Source of the DNA: Catellatospora sp. TT07R-123 | Lineage (GTDB): Bacteria > Actinomycetota > Actinomycetes > Mycobacteriales > Micromonosporaceae | NCBI RefSeq assembly: GCF_018327705.1 | Contig: NZ_BNEM01000002.1 | Span: forward strand, 3,410,001-3,474,000 | Reading direction: 5' to 3' | DNA length: 64,000 nucleotides | Shown: positions 25,652 through 32,771 of the stretch, piece by piece | How positions within the stretch are numbered: position 1 is the first letter of the stretch | Layout: each line of letters opens with the position of its first letter | The notes under the pieces: generated by a model | The model's database searches: none | Told to the model about the DNA's origin: nothing | The model's input: the letters and a program-made list of their open reading frames with translations, nothing else | Position numbers and translations under genes: made by a program

Positions 25652-25749
25652 TGACGCCATGTGTGACGCCATACGTGACGTCACACCTGTCGCAGTGACG
25701 TCAGAACTGACACTTGCATGACGTCACTTCTGACGTCATAGTGGTGTCA
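25652..25749. promoter_or_regulatory. array of TGACGTCA palindromes (probable operator)
   Basis: The perfect 8-bp palindrome TGACGTCA occurs four times, at 25676-25683, 25696-25703, 25719-25726 and 25731-25738. Near matches are TGACGCCA at 25652 and 25664 and TGGTGTCA at 25742, which runs into the next start codon. Several copies are 12 bases apart (25652, 25664, 25676; 25719, 25731). The array fills the divergent gap between thyX and a gene whose product carries a ribbon-helix-helix domain, a protein type that binds tandem 7-8 base sites. Autoregulation is inferred. Confidence 0.65.
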
Positions 25750-26234
25750 TGGACCTGTCCCCGTACCTCGACTCACTGCGGCGGGACCTCACCGCCACCG
25801 CCGCGCCCGGCGGCGAGGAGGCCGCCCGCGTGGCGGAACTGCTCGCCACCGCCCTCGACGCCTCGGCCCGGCTGTGCCTGATCGAGGTGCTCGCCGACGC
25901 CACGGCCGAGATCACCACCAAGCTCGACGGCACCACCGTGGAGGTCCGCCTGCGCGGCCGCGAGGCCGACCTGGTGGTCACCGCCGCCGACACCCCCGCC
26001 GCCGCGCCCGAGCCCGCCCCGGCCGCGCCGATCACGGAGGGCGGCGACCTGACCCGCCTCACCCTGCGCCTGCCCGAAGGCCTCAAGGAGGGCGTCGAGC
26101 GCGCCGCCGCCGCCGAGGGCATCTCCGTCAACGCGTGGCTCGTCCGGGCCACCGCCAACTCGCTGCGCGGGCCCGCGCCCGCCGCCCCCACCACCCACCT
26201 CGGCCGCCGGATCACCGGCTACGCCCAGGCCTGA
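25749..26234 (+). CDS. ribbon-helix-helix protein with acidic helical N-domain
   Basis: A 161-residue protein. The C-terminal part (about residues 98-137) reads TRLTLRLPEGLKEGVERAAA then EGISVNAWLVRATANSL, a clear ribbon-helix-helix of the Arc/HicB-like kind that binds DNA as a dimer through its beta strand. Residues 1-75 are helical and acidic, with possible oligomerisation or partner-binding function, joined by a Pro/Ala linker. A short basic tail ends the protein. ATG 25749 is immediately downstream of four TGACGTCA sites, its likely targets. It precedes the DUF4097 gene by 17 bases and is probably cotranscribed with it. No toxin gene is evident, so a toxin-antitoxin role is not claimed. 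Confidence 0.75.
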   Translation: MDLSPYLDSLRRDLTATAAPGGEEAARVAELLATALDASARLCLIEVLADATAEITTKLDGTTVEVRLRGREADLVVTAADTPAAAPEPAPAAPITEGGDLTRLTLRLPEGLKEGVERAAAAEGISVNAWLVRATANSLRGPAPAAPTTHLGRRITGYAQA

Positions 26235-26251
26235 CCAGGCAGGAGCCGACG

Positions 26252-27061
26252 ATGAACCGCGAATTCCCCTGCAACGGCACCATCCGCGCCGAAGTGAAGC
26301 TGTCCGCCGGCCGGCTGGAGATCGTCGCCAGCGAGCGCACCACCGCCACCGTCAGCATCACGGCGCTGGACAACAACGAGGCCAGCATCCAGGCCGTCGC
26401 CGAGAGCCGCGTCGAGATGGTCGAGGGCCGCCACCTGCGGGTCAGCGCCCCCGAGCACGGCGGCTGGCGGCTGTTCCGCCGCGCCAAGCTGCTGGTGCGG
26501 GTCGAGATGCCCCTCGACAGCGCGCTGACCGTGCACATCGCCTCGGCCGACGCGAGCATCACCGGGCGATACCACGACCTGGTCGTCAACACCGCCAGCG
26601 GCGACATCGAGGTCGAGCAGGTCACCGGCGACACCAGCGTCAACACCGCCAGCGGCCGGATCCGGCTGGGCGACGTCGGCGGCGCGCTGCGGGTCAACAG
26701 CGCCTCCGGCGACATCCGCACCGGTCATGTCGGCGGCAACGTGGTGGTGCACACCGCCAGCGGCGACGTCGAGATCGGCGCCGCCGACGGCGACGCCAAG
26801 GTCAACACCGCCAGCGGGGACGTGTCGTTCGGGGTCACCCGGCAGGGCGAGATCCGGGTCAACACGGCCAGCGGCGATGTCGTCATCGGCGTCGCGGCCG
26901 GCACCGGGGTGTGGCTCGACCTGAACACGGCCTCGGGGCGTACCACCAGCGACCTGTCCATGCCCGCCAGCGCCCCGCCGGCGGCGGTGGCCCACAACCT
27001 GACGGTCAAGGCCCGTACCGCCAGCGGCGACATCTCCCTCCGCCGCGTCGTCCCCGCCTAA
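26252..27061 (+). CDS. DUF4097 beta-strand repeat protein
   Basis: A 269-residue protein of the DUF4097 (putative adhesin-like beta-solenoid) family. From about residue 110 it is built of roughly 20-residue repeats with the motif (N/H/R)TASGD(I/V), seen eight times, predicting a right-handed beta helix. There is no signal peptide, membrane anchor or LPXTG motif, so it appears cytoplasmic. AGGAG lies seven bases before ATG 26252. It follows the RHH gene by 17 bases, so the pair probably forms one autoregulated operon. Function is unknown; relatives often sit next to regulators or membrane sensors. Confidence 0.85.
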   Translation: MNREFPCNGTIRAEVKLSAGRLEIVASERTTATVSITALDNNEASIQAVAESRVEMVEGRHLRVSAPEHGGWRLFRRAKLLVRVEMPLDSALTVHIASADASITGRYHDLVVNTASGDIEVEQVTGDTSVNTASGRIRLGDVGGALRVNSASGDIRTGHVGGNVVVHTASGDVEIGAADGDAKVNTASGDVSFGVTRQGEIRVNTASGDVVIGVAAGTGVWLDLNTASGRTTSDLSMPASAPPAAVAHNLTVKARTASGDISLRRVVPA

Positions 27062-27502
27062 CCCACCCGCCCCCCACGGCCTCGGCCTCGCCCCACCCCG
27101 AACCCCGCCAGCCAGGCCGGGGCCGGTCGGTCGGGCCGGGCCAGGGCCGAGGCCCAGCTTTACATAGACGCTGGCCTATTACGTTGAATCCGAGCGACGC
27201 TCAGTCGACGTAATAGGCCAGCGTCTATGCATGTCATGGCGGGGGCGCGGCGTCACGCCGGCAACCGTCTACCGCGAGCGCGGATGATCGCCGTTTCGGG
27301 TCACCATGTGCGCTCCAGCACCACCCGGCGACCGGAGACGGCGATCTCTCCACCACGGCACCGGGTTCACCCGCGCGTCCGGCGCGGCCAGCGCGACCCC
27401 GCAGTCGATCAGGAAGCCGTGCCGTCGACACACCGTCGAGCCGTGCCATAAGTTCATGATCAACGGGGCGTTGGGTGGGGGTGGCAGCGGGTGCCGGTGG
27501 GG
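27062..27502. other. 441-base gene-free region between convergent genes
   Basis: No convincing gene. It holds the first copy of the ATAGACG inverted-repeat family (27163-27229) and a second imperfect inverted repeat, arms 27286-27302 and 27330-27346 (15 of 17 paired). Short reading frames on both strands cross these repeats and lack ribosome sites and normal codon bias. Confidence 0.6.
27163..27229. repeat. ATAGACG inverted-repeat family, copy 1
   Basis: The 22-base arms at 27163-27184 and 27208-27229 are perfectly complementary around a 23-base loop. The conserved core is ATAGACG(C/T)TGGCCTAT. Copies 2 and 3 lie at 31743-31822 and 61685-61765. The element is noticeably less GC-rich than its surroundings and sits at the 3' ends of two facing genes. 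Confidence 0.85.
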
Positions 27503-28000
27503 TTAGACGAAGAAGTAGGTGAACGGGGCCCAGGGGAGGTTGCGCAGGACCATGAAGACGCCCCAGGCGCCGAGGAAGATGCCGATCATCCTCGGGGTGA
27601 CCTTCAGCTGAGGGAGCTTCCAGCCGAAGGACGTGTTGCCGGCCCAGGCCACGTACATGTAGATCATGAAGGGGACGGCGAACACGAAGAGCAGGTGGTG
27701 GCGGGCGGCGGCGGGCAGGTCGCCGTGCATCAGGTACCACGCCGCGCGCGTACCCCCGCAGCCTGGGCAGTCGAACCCGGTCAGCAGCTTGACCAGGCAC
27801 GTCGGCGTCGCGTCGGCGGGGTTGTTGGTCGGGTCGACCAGCGCCGTGTAGCCGAGCGCGCCGCCGATGCAGCCCAGGGCCGCCAGCGGCATCACCCAGC
27901 GCGGGGTGTGCGAGCGCATCCACTCCACGAACCGGGTGGACCGGTCGGCGGGCGGCGGGGCGAAGTGCCCGGCGTCGGGGTAGGCGGGAGCCTCAGTCAC
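27503..28000 (-). CDS. DUF2752 membrane protein
   Basis: A 165-residue membrane protein with about three helices. It contains the DUF2752 signature: TALVDPTNNPADATPTCLVK then LLTGFDCPGCGGTRAAWYLMHGD, with the CPxCGGTRA motif whose cysteines may bind metal. Function of this family is unknown. The GTG start at 28000 overlaps the TGA of the upstream glycosylase gene by four bases, so the two are translationally coupled. Ends with TYFFV at 27503. Confidence 0.85.
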   Translation of the reverse strand: MTEAPAYPDAGHFAPPPADRSTRFVEWMRSHTPRWVMPLAALGCIGGALGYTALVDPTNNPADATPTCLVKLLTGFDCPGCGGTRAAWYLMHGDLPAAARHHLLFVFAVPFMIYMYVAWAGNTSFGWKLPQLKVTPRMIGIFLGAWGVFMVLRNLPWAPFTYFFV

Positions 28001-29223
28001 ACCACTGAACTTACACTGCCCCGCACACCCGCATCGGCCAGCGCCGAAGCCAGGTCCCCGCGCTCGGGCGGGGCCACGTCGGACAGGCCGAGCCAGCCCG
28101 CGAGCCGCCGCAGCTCGACCGCCAGCGCCTCGGCGGTGGCGTGCGGGTCGGTGCCCGGCTCGGACCAGGCGGCGGGCACCCGCAGCACCCCGGCCCGCCG
28201 GTCGGCCTTGAGGTCGACGCGGGCGGCGAACCGGTCGCCGTGCAGGAACGGCAGCACGTAGTACCCGTGCACCCGCTGCTCCTGCGGCACGTAGATCTCG
28301 ATGCGGTAGCGCAGGTCGAACAGCCGCTCGGTGCGGCCCCGTTCCCAGATCAGCGGATCGAACGGGCTGACCAGGGTGGACACCGCCACCCGGCGCGGCA
28401 TGGCCGCGTCGCGGTGCCGCCAGGCCTGCTGCTTCCACCCCTGCACCTGCACCGGGATCAGCACCCCCTCCTCGACCAGGTCGGCGATGGCGGTGCGCGC
28501 CCCGGCCAGCGGCAGCCGGAAGTAGTCGCGCAACTCCGGTTCGGCGGCCACGCCCAGGCCGCGCGCGGACAGCTCGACCAGCTTCCGGTACGCCTCGGCC
28601 GGTTCCGGCGTCGGCGTGTGCACCACGGCGGCGGGCAGGACCCGCTCGGTCAGGTCGTACAGCCGGGCGAACTGGGTGGTGCGCCCGGCGGAGGTGATGT
28701 CGCCGGAGTAGAACAGCCACTCCAGCGCCTTCTTCACGTCCGACCAGTTCCAGCCCCAGTTGTCCTTGGGCTTGGGCACGTCCTGCTCGATCTGCGCGGA
28801 GGTGACCGGGCCGCGCTCGCCGACCTCCTTGAGCACCCAGGCGACGAGGTCGGGGCGCTGCGCGGCGATGCTGCGCGGGCCGCCCCAGGCGCCCTCGGCG
28901 CGCGCCATCCGCCACCGCAGCAGCGGTTGCAGCTCGACCGGCAGCAGCGACGCCTCGTGCCCCCAGTACTCGAACAGCCAGCGGGGCCGCTTTCCGCTGG
29001 CCGCGTCGAGCACCGAGGGGTCGTACGCCCCGAGGCGGCTGTAGACGGGCAGGTAGTGGGCCCGCTGGAGCACGTTGACGGAGTCGATCTGGAGCAGCCC
29101 CGTACGCCCGACAACGATCTTGCGTAGTTGCCGCGCCCCCACGGCGCCCGTGGGCGCCCGGTCGGCGAACCCCTGGGCTGCCAGCGCCATCCGCCGCGCC
29201 TGCGCGACCGTCATCGACTCCAC
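27997..29223 (-). CDS. YcaQ/AlkZ-family winged-helix DNA glycosylase
   Basis: About 408 residues, matching the HTH_42 (YcaQ/AlkZ) family of winged-helix DNA glycosylases that excise alkylated bases and unhook interstrand crosslinks. GLLQIDSVNVLQRAHYLP carries QxD (QID), the catalytic signature of the YcaQ branch rather than the QxQ of AlkZ. SPFDPLIWERGRTERLFDLRY and YYVLPFLHGDRF are other family blocks. Start is uncertain: GTG 29223 or ATG 29214, as no strong ribosome site exists; further upstream codons are Gly-rich and not conserved. In antibiotic clusters such enzymes give self-resistance; no cluster is present here. Confidence 0.88.
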   Translation of the reverse strand: MESMTVAQARRMALAAQGFADRAPTGAVGARQLRKIVVGRTGLLQIDSVNVLQRAHYLPVYSRLGAYDPSVLDAASGKRPRWLFEYWGHEASLLPVELQPLLRWRMARAEGAWGGPRSIAAQRPDLVAWVLKEVGERGPVTSAQIEQDVPKPKDNWGWNWSDVKKALEWLFYSGDITSAGRTTQFARLYDLTERVLPAAVVHTPTPEPAEAYRKLVELSARGLGVAAEPELRDYFRLPLAGARTAIADLVEEGVLIPVQVQGWKQQAWRHRDAAMPRRVAVSTLVSPFDPLIWERGRTERLFDLRYRIEIYVPQEQRVHGYYVLPFLHGDRFAARVDLKADRRAGVLRVPAAWSEPGTDPHATAEALAVELRRLAGWLGLSDVAPPERGDLASALADAGVRGSVSSVV

Positions 29224-29262
29224 GCCGCCCGACGCTACCCCCACCCCCCGACACCCCTCGGG

Positions 29263-29312
29263 CAAGGAAGGGCACCTTCTTATCGCATTGCGGGGTAGAA
29301 GCGCCCCTTCCT
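29263..29312. repeat. AAGGAAGGGCACCTTC repeat family, copy 1
   Basis: AAGGAAGGGCACCTTCT is followed by CGCATTGCGGGGTAGAAG and then GCGCCCCTTCCT, which pairs back to the start as an imperfect stem. The same order of blocks occurs at 59428-59489. It lies between the divergent glycosylase and GNAT genes. Confidence 0.75.
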
Positions 29313-29315
29313 AAC

Positions 29316-29356
29316 ATCCGGGCATGACATCCGGGCATGGGCGAAATCCGGGCATG
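29316..29356. repeat. triple ATCCGGGCATG repeat
   Basis: ATCCGGGCATG occurs at 29316-29326, 29329-29339 and 29346-29356, just before the GNAT gene. Each copy ends in ATG, so it offers decoy start codons; the ribosome site further on favours GTG 29375. Confidence 0.8.
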
Positions 29357-29374
29357 GGCAGCGAGGAGCGCGCG

Positions 29375-29917
29375 GTGACGGGCGCGGTGACGGTACAGGC
29401 GGAGACGCAGGCGGACTGCGCGGCGGTCGCGGCGATGCACATCGCGTCGTGGCGGGCGGCGTACGCGGGGATCGTGCCCGACGCCGTGCTCGCCGCCCTC
29501 GACGTCGAGCAGCGCGCCCGCGAGCGCGCCCAGCGGCTGACCGCCGACAACCCGTTCACCAACCTGATCGCCGTCGACGGCGGAGGGCCGGTCGGCTGGG
29601 TGTGCTTCGGGCCGTACCGGGCGCAGGGCCATCGCCCCGACGGGGAGCTGGACGGGCGGGTCGGCGAGATCCTGGCGCTGTACGTGCACCCCGACCGGTG
29701 GGGCACCGGCGTGGCCGACGCGCTGATCGGGGCGGCGCTGGCCGGGCTGCCCCAGCCGCTGGTGCGGCTGTGGGCGCTGACCGACAACGTACGGGCGCTG
29801 CGGTTCTACGCCCGCCACGGGCTAGTACCGGACGGTACGCACTCGACGTTTCGGCCGCGCGGGAGCGACGTGGACATCCCCGAGCTGCGCTGCGCCCTCG
29901 TCCGGGAGATCGGGTAG
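29375..29917 (+). CDS. GNAT family N-acetyltransferase
   Basis: A 180-residue GNAT enzyme using acetyl-CoA. Typical segments: AAVAAMHIASWRAAYAGIVP at the N-terminus, ILALYVHPDRWGTGVADALI (motif A, P-loop QxxGxG variant) and LWALTDNVRALRFYARHGL (motif B). GTG 29375 is chosen over upstream ATGs because AGGAG lies six bases before it and the ATGs fall in a tandem repeat. Its last 96 bases overlap, tail to tail, the end of the GT87 gene on the other strand. Substrate unknown. Confidence 0.88.
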   Translation: MTGAVTVQAETQADCAAVAAMHIASWRAAYAGIVPDAVLAALDVEQRARERAQRLTADNPFTNLIAVDGGGPVGWVCFGPYRAQGHRPDGELDGRVGEILALYVHPDRWGTGVADALIGAALAGLPQPLVRLWALTDNVRALRFYARHGLVPDGTHSTFRPRGSDVDIPELRCALVREIG

Positions 29918-31063
29918 CCCGGGGGCGGGCCGCCCGATCGGGGTCACCAGGAGCAGGGCCAGGCAGATCCAGACGTACGCGTTGGCGCCGAGGAACACGG
30001 CCCAGCCGCCGACCTGGTCCTCCCACAGCCACACCACGCGGCTGGACAGGATCACGTACGACACCGCCGCCAGCCCCAGCAGCGCCCAGCGGCGCCGCCC
30101 GCCGGCCGCGAAGCCGTGCTGGACCAGCAGCACCAGCGCCGGGATCAGCCACACCAGGTGGTGCACCCAGGTCACCGGGCTGATCAGCACGCCGACGATG
30201 CCGGTGAACGCCAGCCCGGCGACCTCGTCACCCCGGCGCACCGCCTCGCGGCAGCGCACGAACCACAGCGCGAGCACCCCGAGGACCAGCACCGCCCAGA
30301 TCGCCTTACCGCCCGGCACCTCCCCGATCCGGGCGATCACGCCCTGGAGCGACTGGTTGGAGATGAACGACAGCACCCCCACCCGGTCGGTGTCCCACAG
30401 CGCGCTGGTCCAGAACTCACGCGAGGCGTCGGGTGCGACCGCGGCGGCCAGCAGCGTCGCCGCGGCGGCGGTGGCCGCGGCGGTCAGCGCGGCCCGCCAG
30501 CGGCGGGTGATCAGCAGGTACACGATGAAGATGCCGGGTGTGAGCTTGATCGCCGTGGCCAGGCCGATGGCGACGCCGGTCCACCGGCTGCCCCGGCGGG
30601 CCAGCACCAGCAGGTCGAACGCGGCCAGCCCCAGCAGGTACACGTTCACCTGGCCGAACAGGAAGGTCTCCCGCATCGGCTCGTACACGGCGACCAGGCA
30701 CAGGGCCAGGGCCAGCACGTACCAGCGGGGCCAGCCCTGCTGCCGCGCCAGCGGGGTGAGCAGCAGGCGCAGCAGCCACCAGGTGACCAGGGCGGTGGCG
30801 ACGCAGCTGAACACGATCGCGACCGGCCAGGGCACCAGCGCCATCGGCAGCATGACCAGCGCGGCGAACGGCGGATAGGTGAAGCCGTACGTGCTGCGCG
30901 GGCGGAAGAAGTCGTAGATCTCACCACCGGACATCCAGTACCGGATCGCCCCGTAGTAGACGTTGAGGTCGAAGAAACCGTGCCGCTGGGCGAACAGCGC
31001 CACGAACACCAGGGCGGCGAACGCGGTCGCCACGACGATGGTGATCTGCCGGGCCCGGCTCAA
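29822..31063 (-). CDS. GT87 (DUF2029) polyprenol-phosphate mannosyltransferase-like membrane protein
   Basis: A 413-residue GT-C fold membrane glycosyltransferase with about ten helices. HGFFDLNVYYGAIRYWMSGG holds the catalytic-type Asp in the first loop, and YGFTYPPFAALVMLP and LFGQVNVYLLGLAAFDLL are GT87 hallmarks. Actinobacterial relatives are alpha-1,2-mannosyltransferases in mannan, lipoarabinomannan or phosphatidylinositol mannoside assembly using polyprenol-phosphate mannose. The start is TTG 31063: AGGAGG lies eight bases upstream. The C-terminal tail is basic and its coding region overlaps the facing GNAT gene by 96 bases. Confidence 0.87.
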   Translation of the reverse strand: MSRARQITIVVATAFAALVFVALFAQRHGFFDLNVYYGAIRYWMSGGEIYDFFRPRSTYGFTYPPFAALVMLPMALVPWPVAIVFSCVATALVTWWLLRLLLTPLARQQGWPRWYVLALALCLVAVYEPMRETFLFGQVNVYLLGLAAFDLLVLARRGSRWTGVAIGLATAIKLTPGIFIVYLLITRRWRAALTAAATAAAATLLAAAVAPDASREFWTSALWDTDRVGVLSFISNQSLQGVIARIGEVPGGKAIWAVLVLGVLALWFVRCREAVRRGDEVAGLAFTGIVGVLISPVTWVHHLVWLIPALVLLVQHGFAAGGRRRWALLGLAAVSYVILSSRVVWLWEDQVGGWAVFLGANAYVWICLALLLVTPIGRPAPGLPDLPDEGAAQLGDVHVAPARPKRRVRTVRY

Positions 31064-31113
31064 ACCTCGTACCTCCTGATCAGTGTGTCCGGCCGCTCGG
31101 TACGCTCATCGGC

Positions 31114-31686
31114 GTGGCAGTCGGGTTCGTCCGTCCGGCGCGTCTTAGCGACGTCGGCGAGATAGCACGTATCCAGTTGACGACCTGGCGGGTCGCCTAC
31201 AAGCGCCTGTTCCCTGCGCACGTGCTGGAACAGCTCGAAGAGCCGTTCCTGCGCGAGCGCTGGGCCGAGGCGGTCTCCGCCCCGCCCAGCCCCGAGCACC
31301 GGGTGCTGGTCGCGGTCGAGCAGAACGCCGTCGATCAAGCGGTCCAAGAATACGTGGTGGGGTTCGCGGCGTCGGGCCCGTTCGACGAGGCGGCCCTGGC
31401 CCCCGGCGAGGATCACATCGGCGCCGGGATCACCGTGGCGGCGGTCACGGATCTGCTGGTCGAACCGCGCTGGGGACGTCGTGGGCACGGCAGTCGGCTG
31501 CTGTCGGCCAGCGTCGACCTGTGGCGCGGGGACGGGTACGCCTCGGCGGTGTGCTGGGCGTTCGACCGCGACCCGGCCACCCGCAAGTTCCTCACCTCGG
31601 CGGGCTGGGCCCCCGACGGCGCGACCCGGGCCCTGGACGTCGACGACATGCTGGTCCCCCAGCTCCGCCTGCACACCATGCTCTGA
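31114..31686 (+). CDS. GNAT family N-acetyltransferase
   Basis: A 190-residue GNAT enzyme. Conserved parts: PARLSDVGEIARIQLTTWRV, VTDLLVEPRWGRRGHGSRLL (acetyl-CoA P-loop with RRGHG) and CWAFDRDPATRKFLTSAGW. GTG 31114 is the start, 50 bases from the divergent GT87 gene. A second GNAT gene lies 1.7 kb away, but the two are not close copies. Substrate unknown. Its 3' end faces dapB across an inverted-repeat element. Confidence 0.88.
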   Translation: MAVGFVRPARLSDVGEIARIQLTTWRVAYKRLFPAHVLEQLEEPFLRERWAEAVSAPPSPEHRVLVAVEQNAVDQAVQEYVVGFAASGPFDEAALAPGEDHIGAGITVAAVTDLLVEPRWGRRGHGSRLLSASVDLWRGDGYASAVCWAFDRDPATRKFLTSAGWAPDGATRALDVDDMLVPQLRLHTML

Positions 31687-31742
31687 CCCGCGACCCGCGA
31701 CCCGCGACCCGCGGCGGCCCACGGCGGTCCCGCCCACGCCCC

Positions 31743-31822
31743 GTTTTCAATAGACGTTGGCCTATCACATCGACTGAACGAAGATCGAAGTCGCTGTGAT
31801 AGGCCAACGTCTATAAAAAGCG
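31743..31822. repeat. ATAGACG inverted-repeat family, copy 2
   Basis: Arms at 31750-31769 and 31795-31814 are perfectly complementary over 20 bases, with an inner CGACT/AGTCG stem in the loop. Flanking CCGTTTTCA and AAAAAGCGG extend the symmetry imperfectly. It lies between convergent genes. The T/A-rich borders would give U-runs after the stem on both strands. Confidence 0.85.
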
Positions 31823-31920
31823 GGGCGGTGTGGCGGGGCGGGGCGGGTCGGGGCGGGGCGGGGCGGGCGGTGTGGCGAGGCGGGCCGGGGCGGTGACGCG
31901 GGGCGGGTGAGGGCGCTGGG
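31823..31920. repeat. GGGGCGGG-rich tract
   Basis: About 100 bases of degenerate GGGGC/GGCGGG repeats on the plus strand directly after the inverted repeat and before the dapB stop. At least eight runs of four Gs make G-quadruplex formation conceivable on this strand. No coding potential seen. Confidence 0.55.
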
Positions 31921-31939
31921 GCATGCCCGCCAAACGGCG

Positions 31940-32695
31940 CTACAGCAGCGCGTCGAGGCCCAGGGTCAGCCCCGGGCGCTTGACGACCTCGCGGATCGCC
32001 AGCAGCACGCCGGGCATGAACGACACCCGGTCGAACGAGTCGTGCCGGATGGTCAGCGTCTCGCCGGTGGCGCCGAACAGCACCTCCTGGTGGGCGACCA
32101 GCCCGGACGCGCGCACGCTGTGGATGCGTACGCCCGCGACCTCGGTCCCGCGCGCGCCGTCCATCTCGTCGGCGGTCGCGTCGGGCATCGGGCCCATCTG
32201 CGCAGCCGCGCGGGCCTGCGAGATGAGGCGGGCGGTGTGCAGCGCGGTGCCGCTGGGGGCGTCGAGCTTGCGCGGGTGGTGCTGCTCGATGATCTCGATC
32301 GACTCGAAGTACTTCGCGGCGCGGGCGGCGAACTCCATCATCAGTACGGCGCCGATGCCGAAATTCGGTGCGATCACGACGCCGACGCCGGGCTTGTCCG
32401 CGAGCCAGGCCTGGACCTGCTCGATGCGGGCGTCGGTGAAGCCGCTGGTGCCCACCACGACGCTGATGCCCTGGTCGATGCACCAGTGCAGGTTGTCCAT
32501 CACCACGTCGGGGTTGGTGAAGTCGACGATGACCTGCGCGCCCGCGTCGGAGGCGTTGAACAGCCAGTCGCCCTGATCGATCATCGCGACGAGGTCGAGA
32601 TCCTCGGCGCGGTCGACCGCGCGGCACACCTCGACGCCCATCCGGCCACGTGCGCCGATGACACCGACCCGGATCGGCTCCACTGCTTCAGTCAC
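31940..32695 (-). CDS. dapB: 4-hydroxy-tetrahydrodipicolinate reductase
   Basis: A 251-residue NAD(P)H-dependent reductase, second step of the diaminopimelate branch. GVIGARGRMG (residues 11-20) is the nucleotide-binding loop; EQHHPRKLDAPSGTA gives H139/H140 and K143 of the active site; NFGIGAVLM is also conserved. GTG 32695 is the start. It lies 76 bases downstream of the M16 protease, after two small hairpins, in the pnp-M16-dapB order common in actinomycetes. Confidence 0.95.
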   Translation of the reverse strand: MTEAVEPIRVGVIGARGRMGVEVCRAVDRAEDLDLVAMIDQGDWLFNASDAGAQVIVDFTNPDVVMDNLHWCIDQGISVVVGTSGFTDARIEQVQAWLADKPGVGVVIAPNFGIGAVLMMEFAARAAKYFESIEIIEQHHPRKLDAPSGTALHTARLISQARAAAQMGPMPDATADEMDGARGTEVAGVRIHSVRASGLVAHQEVLFGATGETLTIRHDSFDRVSFMPGVLLAIREVVKRPGLTLGLDALL

Positions 32696-32713
32696 GCGCC
32701 CAACCTAGCCGAT

Positions 32714-32748
32714 GCACCGGACTCCGGTGCGGCGACCACGCAGGTCGC
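32714..32748 (-). terminator. tandem hairpins between the M16 protease gene and dapB
   Basis: GCACCGG (32714-32720) pairs with CCGGTGC (32724-32730), and GCGACC (32732-32737) pairs with GGTCGC (32743-32748). They lie 24-58 bases beyond the M16 stop codon and before dapB. Likely partial termination or mRNA processing site. Confidence 0.45.
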
Positions 32749-32771
32749 CACATACCGGAACCCGGTGTCGG

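Noticed and set aside
25749-27061. Toxin-antitoxin system at the RHH gene
   Set aside because: The RHH protein resembles antitoxins, but the partner is a long beta-repeat protein rather than a toxin fold, and no other small gene is present.
27227-27463. Small open frames on both strands between the DUF4097 and DUF2752 genes
   Set aside because: They cross an inverted repeat, have no ribosome site and have amino-acid content expected from GC-rich noncoding DNA.
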